From assembly GCA_964412455.1 (NCBI GenBank), contig CAYPOT010000119.1, forward strand, positions 1 to 9,717: a stretch of 9,717 bases of DNA, in the 5' to 3' direction. Below the pieces are notes generated by a model. That model made no database searches, was not told where the DNA came from, and was given only the letters and a program-made list of their open reading frames with translations. Positions 1 through 9,262 of the stretch are shown here, in pieces. The DNA comes from JAAXXJ01 sp964412455. Lineage in GTDB: Bacteria; Nitrospirota; UBA9217. The translations under genes and the position numbers were made by a program. Each line of letters starts with the position of its first letter. Positions within the stretch are counted from its first letter, which is position 1.

Positions 1-1254
1 CAGTCGCAAAAAATGACGGTGGAGATGCAAACCCAGGGGGAGGAGTTGCAGCAGATAAACGTCGAGTTGGAGAGCGCCAAGTCAGTGGCGGAAAAGGCCA
101 ACCTCGCGAAATCCGATTTTCTTTCCGGCATGAGCCATGAGTTGCGCAGCCCGCTCAATGCGATCCTCGGTTTCGCCCAGTTGATGGAGTCCGATTCCCC
201 GCCGCCATCGCCATCCCAGAAGGCAAGCATTGAGCAGATTCTCCAGGGGGGATGGTATCTGCTGGAGCTGATTAACGAAATCCTCGATCTCTCGGCGATC
301 GAGTCCGGCAGGCTGTCGCTGTCGCTGGAACCGGTGTCGCTGGTCGAAGTCATGCTCGAGTGCCAGGCCATGATCGAACCGCAGGCACAAAAACGCGGCA
401 TCCAGATGACCTTTCCCCAGTTCGACAACCCGTGGTTTGTCAAAGCCGATCGGACCCGGGTCAAGCAGGTACTCATCAACCTGCTTTCCAATGCGATCAA
501 ATACAACCGCGCGGGGGGAACGGTCGAAGTCATGTGCAGCGCGAACACAGCGGAGCGCATACGGATCAGTGTGCGGGATACCGGCGAAGGATTGTCCCCA
601 GAAAAACTCGCACAACTGTTCCAGCCGTTCAATCGGCTCGGACAAGAGGCCAGTGCCGAGGAAGGCACCGGCATCGGCCTGGTGGTGAGCAAGCGGCTGG
701 TCGAATTGATGGGGGGCGAAATCGGCGCGGAAAGCACCGTCGGCGTAGGCAGTGAGTTCTGGATCGAACTGAACCTGGCGTCCGCCACACTCCATTTTGT
801 AGCCGGCATCGCCGAATCCACGCCGGTTGCCCGAGAGCAAGTTCAGAACGACGCACCGTTACGCACCCTGCTCTATGTCGAGGACAACCCGGCTAACCTG
901 AAGCTGGTCGAGCAAATCATCGCGCGTCGCCCCAATATCCGCCTGCTGACTGCGGTGAACGGGAATAGCGGTATCGAGATTGCGCGCGTCTCCCAGCCGG
1001 AGGTGATCCTGATGGACATCAATCTGCCTGACATCAGCGGCGCTGAAGCCATGAAAATCCTGCGCGCCGACCCGGCCACGGCGTACATCCCGGTCATTGC
1101 GATCAGTGCCAATGCAATACCACGCGACATCGAGAACGGCCTGGCGGCAGGATTTTTCCGGTATCTCACTAAACCGATCAAGGTCAACGAGTTTATGGAT
1201 GCGCTGGATGTGGCGCTGGAATTTGCAGGAAAAAAATCTGATAAGAGCAAATAA
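1..1254 (+). CDS. Hybrid sensor histidine kinase, C-terminal part (HisKA-HATPase-REC), 5' end outside window
   Basis: Autophosphorylating sensor kinase with an attached receiver domain, probably the input of the signalling operon. The frame is open from base 1 (Q-S-Q-K precedes the first ATG at 13), so the true start and the sensor domain lie upstream. Numbering from that ATG: a coiled-coil lead-in (about 5-33), the H-box SHELRSPLNAI with phosphoacceptor His42, the N-box with Asn160, the G1 box DTGEG from Asp189, and the G2 box GTGIGL from 218. A C-terminal REC domain (about 285-405) has the acidic pair Glu290/Asp291, phospho-site Asp335 in LMDINLPD and Lys387 in LTKPIK. All catalytic residues are present, so it should be active. 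The stop is 15 bases before the next gene, which suggests cotranscription with the diguanylate cyclase and RR1. The stimulus cannot be inferred because the sensory part is not in the window. Confidence 0.93.
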   Translation, partial: QSQKMTVEMQTQGEELQQINVELESAKSVAEKANLAKSDFLSGMSHELRSPLNAILGFAQLMESDSPPPSPSQKASIEQILQGGWYLLELINEILDLSAIESGRLSLSLEPVSLVEVMLECQAMIEPQAQKRGIQMTFPQFDNPWFVKADRTRVKQVLINLLSNAIKYNRAGGTVEVMCSANTAERIRISVRDTGEGLSPEKLAQLFQPFNRLGQEASAEEGTGIGLVVSKRLVELMGGEIGAESTVGVGSEFWIELNLASATLHFVAGIAESTPVAREQVQNDAPLRTLLYVEDNPANLKLVEQIIARRPNIRLLTAVNGNSGIEIARVSQPEVILMDINLPDISGAEAMKILRADPATAYIPVIAISANAIPRDIENGLAAGFFRYLTKPIKVNEFMDALDVALEFAGKKSDKSK

Positions 1255-1269
1255 GGCGCTGCGATTCTC

Positions 1270-2292
1270 ATGATAAGTTCATCTGACATTCTTCACGGCA
1301 AAGTCCTGATCGTCGACGATCAGGAAGCCAGCGTCCTGCTGCTCGAGCGGATGCTGCGCGGCGCCGGTTATGTTTCCATTACGTCCACGATGCATCCGGG
1401 CGAGGTCCGCGAGCTTCACCTCAAGAACCGATATGACCTGATCCTGCTCGATCTGCAGATGCCCGGCATGGACGGATTCCAGGTGATGGAAAGCCTGAAG
1501 GAAATCGAAACGGATGGCTACCTGCCGGTGCTGGCCGTTACCGCCAATCCGGCCCACAAGTTGCGCGCGCTCGCCGCCGGCGCGAAAGATTTCGTCAGCA
1601 AACCGTTCGACCTGGCGGAGGTGTTGATGCGGGTCCACAACATGCTGGAAGTCCGCCTGTTGCACGAGGCGGCCCGCAATCACGGCAAGATGCTGGAATC
1701 CCTGGCGCTGAATGACCCGCTGACGGGGCTTGCGAACAGACGACTTTTAGACGACAGAATGTCGATGGCCCTGGTCCATGCGCGAAGGAACAAGAGCGCC
1801 CTAGCGGTGGTGTATCTGGATCTGGACGGATTCAAGCAGATCAACGACACGCTGGGGCACGGCGCCGGGGACGTTCTGCTTAAAATGGTCGCAGGGCGCC
1901 TGGTGGCAACGGTGCGCGAAGAGGATACGGTGGCGCGCCTGGGCGGTGACGAATTCATAATAGCGCTGTGGCACATCAGCGGTACCGACTATGCGGCCAC
2001 GGTAGCGTTAAAAGTGATCAAGGCAGTGTCGCAACCCTATGACATCGAGGGCCATACCGTTACCATAACCACCAGCGCGGGTGTCGGTATCTATCCCGTC
2101 CATGGCGAGGACGCGGACACGCTGATGAAGAGCGCGGACCTGGCCTTGTACGAGGCCAAGCGCGCGGGCAAGAACGTCTATCGAATCTCGGAGCGCACAG
2201 ACCTGTCAGCGGCAGCGCGCAGTCAGCATGACCCGACTGCATTCCGCGCGCCATTGCCGGATGCGCCGGAGAAAATGAAGGATGACCAATGA
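1270..2292 (+). CDS. REC-GGDEF response regulator, predicted active diguanylate cyclase
   Basis: Cytoplasmic response regulator predicted to make cyclic di-GMP from two GTP when phosphorylated. The N-terminal REC domain (about 10-130) has acidic residues Asp16/Asp17, phospho-site Asp61 in LLDLQMPGMDG and the lysine of SKPFD. After a short linker the GGDEF domain (about 145-310) has DPLTGLANRR, an intact GGDEF signature at 225-229 and an RxxD inhibitory site (R216-E-E-D219) exactly five residues before it, so product feedback is expected. Only a weak AAGGC lies upstream of the start, consistent with translation following the kinase gene. Its stop codon abuts the ATG of RR1. Its receiver is closely related to those of both sigma-54 activators, including shared stretches of DNA, so the three receivers look like copies of one module. 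No EAL domain is present. The C-terminal roughly 25 residues are low-complexity and probably disordered. Confidence 0.95.
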   Translation: MISSSDILHGKVLIVDDQEASVLLLERMLRGAGYVSITSTMHPGEVRELHLKNRYDLILLDLQMPGMDGFQVMESLKEIETDGYLPVLAVTANPAHKLRALAAGAKDFVSKPFDLAEVLMRVHNMLEVRLLHEAARNHGKMLESLALNDPLTGLANRRLLDDRMSMALVHARRNKSALAVVYLDLDGFKQINDTLGHGAGDVLLKMVAGRLVATVREEDTVARLGGDEFIIALWHISGTDYAATVALKVIKAVSQPYDIEGHTVTITTSAGVGIYPVHGEDADTLMKSADLALYEAKRAGKNVYRISERTDLSAAARSQHDPTAFRAPLPDAPEKMKDDQ

Positions 2293-3840
<1,548 letters not shown>

Positions 3841-4038
3841 AAAAGGGTTCATTCAGGAAAGGGCATTTGGACAAGGATGCCGAAAAAGTGCGCTTCTTAA
3901 GCGAAATCTGATCAACCCGGATTTATAAAGACATACAAGCCTTTCATGCTTTTCCTCAAGAGAGAGATTATTTGTTCTATCGACTGTTTTTCTCCGTTGT
4001 TTCCGTGTCCAAACGCACAAAATAATCTCTCTTCAAGG
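3841..4038. other. Intergenic region behind RR1
   Basis: No gene is seen here. The first 40 bases (from the RR1 stop to about 3880) are conserved at 9255-9295 behind the broken third RR copy, which ties unit 3 to unit 1 by descent. No hairpin followed by a T-run is visible, so readthrough from RR1 towards IBP1 is possible. The last 80 bases hold an inverted repeat listed separately. Confidence 0.6.
3955..4038. repeat. Inverted repeat flanking about 42 bases, next to the activator site
   Basis: The left arm around 3958-3975 (GAGAGATTATTTGT core) is the near-perfect reverse complement of the right arm around 4017-4033 (ACAAAATAATCTCTC), with one extra T in the right arm. The structure ends immediately before the first activator site. 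It is missing from the corresponding place in unit 3 and from unit 2. It may be a small inserted element or a hairpin; its role is unknown. Confidence 0.6.
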
Positions 4039-4085
4039 CCCTCACATTTGATGGTTCTGTTAAATGCGTCAGTTGCCCTTGATGG
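4039..4085 (+). promoter_or_regulatory. Activator binding region (UAS) of IBP1, copy 1
   Basis: Two 16-base near-palindromic boxes lie back to back, separated by TT: box A at 4039-4054 (CCCTCACATTTGATGG) and box B at 4057-4072 (CTGTTAAATGCGTCAG, reading as the same motif on the other strand). A further half-site TTGATGG follows at 4079-4085. The same arrangement occurs at 7609 and 9324. Aligning the boxes gives a consensus near CCGTCRYATTTRAYGG. The position, 96 bases before a -24/-12 promoter, is typical of enhancers bound by NtrC-type regulators. Binding by RR1 or RR2 is inferred. Confidence 0.78.
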
Positions 4086-4129
4086 TTTTCTCTTTACCTC
4101 GGTACCTCACTTTCCATTTTATTCCACAC

Positions 4130-4142
4130 AATCAATGTCTTG
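4130..4142 (+). promoter_or_regulatory. IHF-like site, copy 1
   Basis: AATCAATGTCTTG matches the IHF consensus WATCAANNNNTTR at every fixed position and lies between the activator site and the sigma-54 promoter, where IHF commonly bends DNA to bring the activator to the polymerase. It ends 26 bases before the -24 element. Confidence 0.65.
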
Positions 4143-4168
4143 TCCCCATGGAACCCGCAGTTTCCCTT

Positions 4169-4184
4169 TGGCGCGATAGTTGCT
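4169..4184 (+). promoter_or_regulatory. Sigma-54 (-24/-12) promoter of IBP1
   Basis: TGGCGCG-ATAG-TTGCT matches TGGCACG-N4-TTGCW with one mismatch (G for A in the -24 element) and correct spacing. Transcription would begin near 4195, giving a leader of about 77 bases before the IBP1 start. The same element recurs at 7740 and 9453 with the same upstream architecture. Confidence 0.85.
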
Positions 4185-4252
4185 ATATCCCCTTCCATAA
4201 GTGGCTGGCAATCAGATTCGCCACTAATCGATTTTCAGGTTTTAAGGTCCTC

Positions 4253-4259
4253 AAGGAGG
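4253..4259 (+). promoter_or_regulatory. Ribosome binding site deciding the IBP1 start
   Basis: A full AAGGAGG sits 12 bases before the ATG at 4272, which is followed at once by a signal peptide. This rules out the in-frame ATG at 4140, which lies upstream of the predicted transcription start. Confidence 0.8.
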
Positions 4260-4271
4260 GGACAACACGTT

Positions 4272-5018
4272 ATGAAATGCAAAGGATATTCAAAAAAGTT
4301 GTTTCTGGCAGCACTACTCGGTATTTGTGTGGCCGGGGCTTCAAGCGCTGACGCCGCCAGCGGCCCGATGCCGGTAAGCCTTGGCACGGCCGAGACGTTC
4401 GCGATTCTGAGCCAAAGCGGAATCACCGACGTTTATCGATCCGCTGTTGTTGGGGATGTTGGAACGAGCCCCATCACCGGTGCGGCTCTCCTTCTTACGT
4501 GCGGAGAAGTGTCGGGTAATATATACACCGTTGACGCGGCTGGTCCTCTCCCCTGCGCGTTGACTGCCGCCACCTTCCTGACCTCGGCTGTGGGCGACAT
4601 GGGTTTCGCGTACGATGACGCTGCGGGAAGACTGTCACCCGATTTCATTGAACTGGGCGCCGGAGAGATCGGCGGGCTGACCCTCGCTCCCGGCCTCTAC
4701 AAATGGGGTACGGGACTTTTGATTACCACGGATGTCACGCTCTCGGGCGGCCCGAACGATGTCTGGATCTTCCAGGTGGCGGGCACGCTGAACCAGGCAA
4801 CCTCTACGCGGGTGACGCTGGCTGGCGGGGCCCTGGCCAAGAACATCTTCTGGCAGGTCGCCGGCGCGGTGACTCTTGGAACCAACGCGCACTTTGAGGG
4901 CATCGTACTGGGGAAAACCATGATCGCCGTGAACACTGGAGCATCGGTGAACGGCAGACTGTTGGCGCAGACTGCGGTCACTCTTCAGATGAATGCGATT
5001 ACCGCGCCCGCCAAGTAA
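4272..5018 (+). CDS. Secreted DUF3494 / ice-binding-protein-like protein (IBP1)
   Basis: Exported protein of 248 residues belonging to the DUF3494 (ice-binding-like) family, whose known members fold as an irregular beta-helix with a long helix alongside; some bind ice, while most are uncharacterised. The signal peptide has a KCKGYSKK n-region and a hydrophobic core LFLAALLGICVAGA, with probable cleavage after ADA (about residue 28). The mature part is essentially one DUF3494 domain: LGTAETFAILS, VVGDVGTSPITG, a helical stretch around GDMGFAYDDAAGR, LAPGLYKW, PNDVWIFQVAGTLN, NIFWQVAGAVTLGT and GRLLAQTAVTLQMNAIT are family hallmarks. Two cysteines (TCGEVSG and PCALTAA) could form a disulphide. 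There is no sorting tail; the protein ends soon after the domain. It is transcribed alone from the sigma-54 promoter at 4169 and ends in a terminator at 5069. Ice binding is not established by the sequence; adhesion or a surface role is equally possible. Confidence 0.93.
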   Translation: MKCKGYSKKLFLAALLGICVAGASSADAASGPMPVSLGTAETFAILSQSGITDVYRSAVVGDVGTSPITGAALLLTCGEVSGNIYTVDAAGPLPCALTAATFLTSAVGDMGFAYDDAAGRLSPDFIELGAGEIGGLTLAPGLYKWGTGLLITTDVTLSGGPNDVWIFQVAGTLNQATSTRVTLAGGALAKNIFWQVAGAVTLGTNAHFEGIVLGKTMIAVNTGASVNGRLLAQTAVTLQMNAITAPAK

Positions 5019-5068
5019 GGACGCATGCTTCTCAAGTGGGTTTGACGCCCACCCACACCCGTAATATA

Positions 5069-5106
5069 AAAGGGTTGCAGATTTCGGTCTGTAACCCTTT
5101 GATTTT
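5069..5106 (+). terminator. Rho-independent terminator of IBP1
   Basis: A 13-base stem (5069-5081 with 5088-5100, AAAGGGTTGCAGA against TCTGTAACCCTTT, one G-T pair) encloses the loop TTTCGG and is followed by GATTTT. It lies 50 bases after the IBP1 stop. Confidence 0.85.
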
Positions 5107-5127
5107 CCCCCTCCGCTTCCGGCCCGT

Positions 5128-5298
5128 CTGATCAACCGCAAGCGGATACAGCGGCTAATAGGTATCCTGGGGCTGGCAGGCATGGCACCAGGACCGAACA
5201 CCATCCACCCCAGCCCGCAGCACCTGATTTGTCCGTACCTGCTCAGAGGCGTGGCGATGATACGACCCAACCAGGTATGGAGCACTGACATTACCTAA
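5128..5298 (+). pseudogene. IS3-family transposase (OrfB) fragment
   Basis: A 56-codon open stretch, too short to stand out as a gene, encodes a piece of an IS3-family OrfB. It reads LINRKRIQRLIGILGL at the start, PYLLRGVAMIRPNQ in the middle and VWSTDIT at the end, matching the segment just before and entering the integrase (rve) catalytic core. In intact transposases the WSTDIT motif continues with Y-I; here a TAA follows directly. The rest of the catalytic domain, OrfA and the terminal repeats are absent, so this is a dead scrap between units 1 and 2. It indicates past insertion activity at this junction. Confidence 0.85.
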
Positions 5299-5324
5299 CC
5301 CGGACATGCCGGAACCACATCTGC

Positions 5325-5348
5325 CACGAAGACACTAAGGCACGAAGA
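5325..5348. repeat. Three short direct repeats (CACGAAGA type)
   Basis: CACGAAGA, CACTAAGG and CACGAAGA follow each other without gaps. Tracts of this kind are familiar intergenic sequences in many environmental bacteria, though their role is unknown. A related short-period tract occurs at 9674-9700. Confidence 0.65.
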
Positions 5349-5363
5349 AAGCAAAATCTATTA

Positions 5364-5454
5364 GCCGCAAAAAGACACAAAATACACAAAGAAACCCTTC
5401 CTGTTTGCGTCTCTTGCGCGACTCGACTGAGCTCGTCGAAGTCTTTTTTGCGGC
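5364..5454. repeat. Inverted repeat with GCCGCAAAAAGAC arms
   Basis: GCCGCAAAAAGAC (5364-5376) is mirrored by GTCTTTTTTGCGGC (5441-5454), which differs by one extra T. The 64 bases between the arms hold no gene. This may be a REP- or MITE-like element. Confidence 0.55.
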
Positions 5455-5652
5455 AAATATTCTTGCCGTTTTGAGTAGAATTTAATTCCTTAGTTACTAA
5501 AGGAGTAGTAGAGACCGGGGCAGCTCCTTTCCGCTGCGGCTTTACCGGTGACCCTCTTAAACTCGACTCTTTATTGTCTTGACAGAGGGGCCTACTTAAC
5601 TGGAACTTGTGGAAACAGGATTAGACAGCGCAATTAACCCGGGATCCCTGTG

Positions 5653-7206
<1,554 letters not shown>

Positions 7207-7608
7207 AACAAGAGCACTCTGCAAAGCATTCCTTTCTCGGATATTGTCGATCTATCTGCCGAAAATCAATCCATCGCAAGCGCTTTCTAAATCTTACGTG
7301 AAACCATCTTGATGGCCGAGCGGGCTTGCTCGGCTCCAGTTCTGATTGCTTATGCATTTCCATCTGTTTTCAGCTGTTCAAAAATAGGGAGAATCCGAAC
7401 CAAAAAGGTAACTATTCAGCAACCCAATTTCCGTCGTCCCCGAATGCTCCTATCGGGGATCCAGGGACGTTGAAAACCTCTGGATTCCCGATTAAATCAC
7501 TCGGGAATGACGAAAATGTGTGGTATGGCAGATCAGAACCCGCTGGTTTAATCTGTAATTTTAAGCCAACTGAATAGATACCCAAAATGAATACAACCTT
7601 TTTCACAG
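7207..7608. other. Intergenic region behind RR2
   Basis: No gene is seen. It holds two adjacent hairpins (CCATC-TT-GATGG at 7304-7315 and GCCGAGC/GCTCGGC at 7315-7334) about 100 bases after the RR2 stop. They are not followed by a T-run, so they are at most a weak or factor-dependent end of transcription. The REP-like palindrome at 7432-7512 is listed separately. Confidence 0.55.
7432..7512. repeat. REP-like intergenic palindrome
   Basis: The arms 7432-7466 and 7478-7512 are imperfect reverse complements of about 35 bases (CCCCGAATGC, CGGGGATCCAGG against CTGGATTCCCG, CTCGGGAATGACG) around an 11-base loop. The GGGAATGACG / GGATTCCCG wording is typical of dispersed palindromes found in many bacterial intergenic regions, so further copies in the genome are likely. 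Confidence 0.75.
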
Positions 7609-7656
7609 CAGTCGTATTTGAAGGTTTCTGTTAAATACGACGGCAGGCCTTGACGG
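7609..7656 (+). promoter_or_regulatory. Activator binding region (UAS) of IBP2, copy 2
   Basis: Box A is at 7609-7624 (CAGTCGTATTTGAAGG) and the inverted box B at 7628-7643 (CTGTTAAATACGACGG), with TTT between. The outer arms GTCGTATTT and AAATACGAC are perfect reverse complements. A third half-site TTGACGG lies at 7650-7656, the same six bases beyond box B as in copy 1. The gap to the -24 element is 96 bases, again as in copy 1. Confidence 0.78.
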
Positions 7657-7700
7657 CTTTTTCTCTTTTCGCCGCAACTCATGTCCGGTTTATTCCATAA

Positions 7701-7713
7701 AATCAAGGCCTGG
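7701..7713 (+). promoter_or_regulatory. IHF-like site, copy 2 (degenerate)
   Basis: AATCAAGGCCTGG keeps the WATCAA half of the IHF consensus but has TGG in place of TTR. It sits 26 bases before the -24 element, exactly as in copy 1, so it is probably the same site in weakened form. Confidence 0.45.
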
Positions 7714-7739
7714 TCCTCATGAAAGCAGGTGTTCTTATC

Positions 7740-7755
7740 TGGCACGCTATTTGTA
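7740..7755 (+). promoter_or_regulatory. Sigma-54 (-24/-12) promoter of IBP2
   Basis: TGGCACG-CTAT-TTGTA has a perfect -24 element and a -12 element with one mismatch (T for C). The predicted start near 7767 gives a leader of about 168 bases, longer than that of IBP1 and containing a possible short leader ORF. Confidence 0.85.
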
Positions 7756-7844
7756 ATACTTCTCCTTAGTGTTGAAGAAGGGACTTGTTGTAAGCATAAG
7801 GGAAAAAGGGGCCTGAATATTGACATTCCGGAGGACCTATCAAA

Positions 7845-7886
7845 ATGGCCGAAACAAACCCAGATGGAGAAGAGAAGGCATCTTAA
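7845..7886 (+). CDS. Possible 13-residue leader peptide in the IBP2 leader
   Basis: A GGAGG at 7830-7834 lies 10 bases before an ATG that opens MAETNPDGEEKAS and stops at TAA. It is inside the predicted IBP2 transcript, 48 bases before the IBP2 start. It has no counterpart in the IBP1 leader and no obvious attenuator around it. It may be translated, but chance is a real alternative. Confidence 0.25.
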   Translation: MAETNPDGEEKAS

Positions 7887-7919
7887 GAGAAAAAAGCACC
7901 GCATGAATTAAATCAGAAT

Positions 7920-7926
7920 AAGGAGG
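7920..7926 (+). promoter_or_regulatory. Ribosome binding site of IBP2
   Basis: AAGGAGG lies eight bases before the ATG at 7935. It supports this start over the internal ATG at residue 6. Confidence 0.8.
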
Positions 7927-7934
7927 AACACATT

Positions 7935-8819
7935 ATGAAAGAACCATTAATGCTCCAAACGCGTACTCACCACGGAGGAAAGGCAAGACTTATCGCGATC
8001 GCCTTGTTTGTTGCGCTGCTTTCAGTAGCGCCTTTCAACGCGGCTTTGGCCGCACCCACGCCGGATTTGGGCTCGTCGGGGAGCTTCGCTGTCCTTGCCG
8101 GCACGGCGGTGACCTGCACCAATTCCACTGTTTTTGGAGACGTGGGAGTCTGGCCCGGCATGGCAATCACTCAGACCAGCTGCATGATCAACGGGTCGGT
8201 GCACCCGGGGGACGCGGTAGCCAAGCAGGCTTACTTTGACTTCCTCAGCGCCTATAATGCGCTCGCGCTCATGCCGTGCGACTACATTATTTCGGGCAAT
8301 CTGGCGGGCGTGACGCTTGTTCAGCCCGGTGTCTACTGCGTCGACGCGGCGTCGACGACGACGGGCGGAGTATTGACGCTCAACGGATCTTCGAACGACG
8401 CCTACTTCTTCAAGATCGGGACCAGCGGTACCGGCGCCCTGACAGGCACCAATTTCACGGTGGTCATGAACGGCATGTCTCAGTGCAACGTGTATTGGTG
8501 GGTCGCCGAAGCTGCGACAATGACGGATTCGGCGTTCCAGGGAACGATCCTCGCGGGCGCGGCCATCACCATCACCCGCGGGACCTTTAATGGGGACGCT
8601 CTGGCGCAAGCCGCGGTGACGATGACCGGAGCCACGATCAACGGTTGCGAACATGCCCTTCCGCCGGTACCGGCAAAGAGCCGCTGCAACCAGGGAGTGG
8701 GCAACGGGCCCGAGAATTGCGATCCAGGCAACTCGAACCAGGGTGACTTGGGCCGTTCGAATGACGAACTGGGCGGCACGCCCGGGGACCCGGGCTGCAA
8801 GGGCGGCAACGGCAAGTAA
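7935..8819 (+). CDS. Secreted DUF3494 / ice-binding-protein-like protein with Cys/Gly/Asn-rich tail (IBP2)
   Basis: Second exported DUF3494 protein (294 residues), clearly different from IBP1 in sequence. A long n-region (MKEPLMLQTRTHHGGKAR) leads into a hydrophobic core LIAIALFVALLSVAPF and a probable cleavage site after AALA (about residue 39). The DUF3494 domain spans about 43-245: LGSSGSFAVLAG, VFGDVGVWPG, the helix KQAYFDFLSAYNALA, VQPGVYCVDA, LNGSSNDAYFFKIG, QCNVYWWVAEAATM, FQGTILAGAAITI and DALAQAAVTMTGATI. Unlike IBP1 the domain has several cysteines (TCTNS, SCMING, PCDYI, YCVD, QCNVY, GCEH), suggesting disulphides. Residues 251-294 form a separate tail rich in Gly, Asn, Pro and Asp with three cysteines (CNQGVGNGPENCDPGN; SNDELGGTPGDPGCKGG). 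The tail is not a PEP-CTERM, LPXTG or type 9 signal. The gene is monocistronic, driven by the sigma-54 promoter at 7740 and ended by the hairpin at 8881. Function: ice binding or surface/adhesion, unproven. Confidence 0.93.
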   Translation: MKEPLMLQTRTHHGGKARLIAIALFVALLSVAPFNAALAAPTPDLGSSGSFAVLAGTAVTCTNSTVFGDVGVWPGMAITQTSCMINGSVHPGDAVAKQAYFDFLSAYNALALMPCDYIISGNLAGVTLVQPGVYCVDAASTTTGGVLTLNGSSNDAYFFKIGTSGTGALTGTNFTVVMNGMSQCNVYWWVAEAATMTDSAFQGTILAGAAITITRGTFNGDALAQAAVTMTGATINGCEHALPPVPAKSRCNQGVGNGPENCDPGNSNQGDLGRSNDELGGTPGDPGCKGGNGK

Positions 8820-8880
8820 GGCCGAGGCTGAAAAACTTCAGTTCTTATCCAGATTGTCGTGAGAAGGAATAAAATTTCAT

Positions 8881-8917
8881 GGGTTCCCGGGGTCAAGTTC
8901 TCCGGGGACCCCTTTTA
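8881..8917 (+). terminator. Rho-independent terminator of IBP2
   Basis: GGGTTCCCGG (8881-8890) pairs with CCGGGGACCC (8902-8911) with one G-T pair and an 11-base loop, followed by CTTTTATTATTATA. It lies 61 bases after the IBP2 stop. Confidence 0.85.
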
Positions 8918-8941
8918 TTATTATAACCCGTCAGTATCAGA

Positions 8942-9262
8942 TGCACGGTCCTCGATGCCGCCGAGCGCGGTCAGATAGAAACTTCGCTTGCCGGCGCACG
9001 CGCGAAATTCCAGCAGTCACAGGACCTTTTTCGGTGCGAGAACGGTTCCCTGCATGATGATATTGCCCCGGCGTCCAACCTCGGCGAGATCATCGGGGGA
9101 AGCAATGCTCTCGAGTATGTGTTCTTCCGGGTCCAACAGGTGTCGCCTCAGGACACGACCGTACTCCTGCTTGGCGAGACCGGCACAGGGAAGGGAGTAA
9201 TAGCGCGCGCCATTCACGCTTCGCGGCCGGATGCGAAAGGACGGCATCCGCCTTTCATAAAA
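8942..9262 (+). pseudogene. Broken third copy of the sigma-54 response regulator (RR3 remnant)
   Basis: The frame is open from about 8927 to the stop at 9305 but has no usable start, and it lacks the whole REC domain. It begins in the coiled-coil region (weakly matching EERKVTEESL as ERGQIETSL), continues with SNLGEIIGGSNALEYVFF and an intact Walker A GETGTGKG, then stops matching at ARAIH. There the sequence jumps to the DNA encoding the last residues of the HTH (GCTTCGCGGCCGGATG), out of frame, so GAFTG, Walker B, the arginine fingers and most of the HTH are gone. The missing part equals 3043-3797 of RR1 (755 bases), and CAC is shared by both deletion ends (9215-9217). Flanking bases after the stop match those behind RR1, so it derives from unit 1. 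No function is expected. Confidence 0.88.

Larger units (their letters stand above)
5299..5649. other. Intergenic region between the IS scrap and RR2
   Basis: No gene is seen. It contains the short direct repeats at 5325-5348, the inverted repeat at 5364-5454 and a small palindrome near 5490 (TCCTTAGTTACTAAAGGA). A TTGACA at 5579-5584 has no matching -10 at normal spacing, so I call no sigma-70 promoter. There is also no activator site or -24/-12 promoter here, so RR2 is not obviously controlled like the IBP genes. Confidence 0.55.

Noticed and set aside
13..1254. ATG at 13 as the true start of the kinase
   Set aside because: The frame is open to base 1 and the protein would begin inside the coiled coil, so the gene is cut by the window edge.
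4140..4271. An ATG at 4140 in frame with IBP1 would add 44 residues
   Set aside because: It lies upstream of the sigma-54 promoter and hides the signal peptide; ATG 4272 has AAGGAGG and begins a proper signal sequence.
4195..4271. Possible cyclic di-GMP riboswitch in the IBP1 leader, prompted by the GGDEF gene
   Set aside because: I see no GEMM-type core or paired stems, and nothing conserved with the IBP2 leader.
4984..5018. PEP-CTERM or other known sorting signal at the end of IBP1
   Set aside because: The protein ends at the DUF3494 fold with no PEP motif, hydrophobic segment or basic tail.
5579..5607. Sigma-70 promoter for RR2 at TTGACA
   Set aside because: No acceptable -10 hexamer occurs 16-19 bases downstream.
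5650..5652. GTG at 5650 as the RR2 start
   Set aside because: ATG 5653 aligns exactly with the RR1 start; the difference is one residue and no ribosome binding site favours either.
7548..7904. 118-codon minus-strand ORF
   Set aside because: It spans the conserved activator site, IHF site and promoter of IBP2 and has no recognisable domain or ribosome binding site.
7729..7911. 60-codon ORF upstream of IBP2
   Set aside because: It starts with GTG inside the promoter region, runs across the -24/-12 element and resembles nothing; chance frame.
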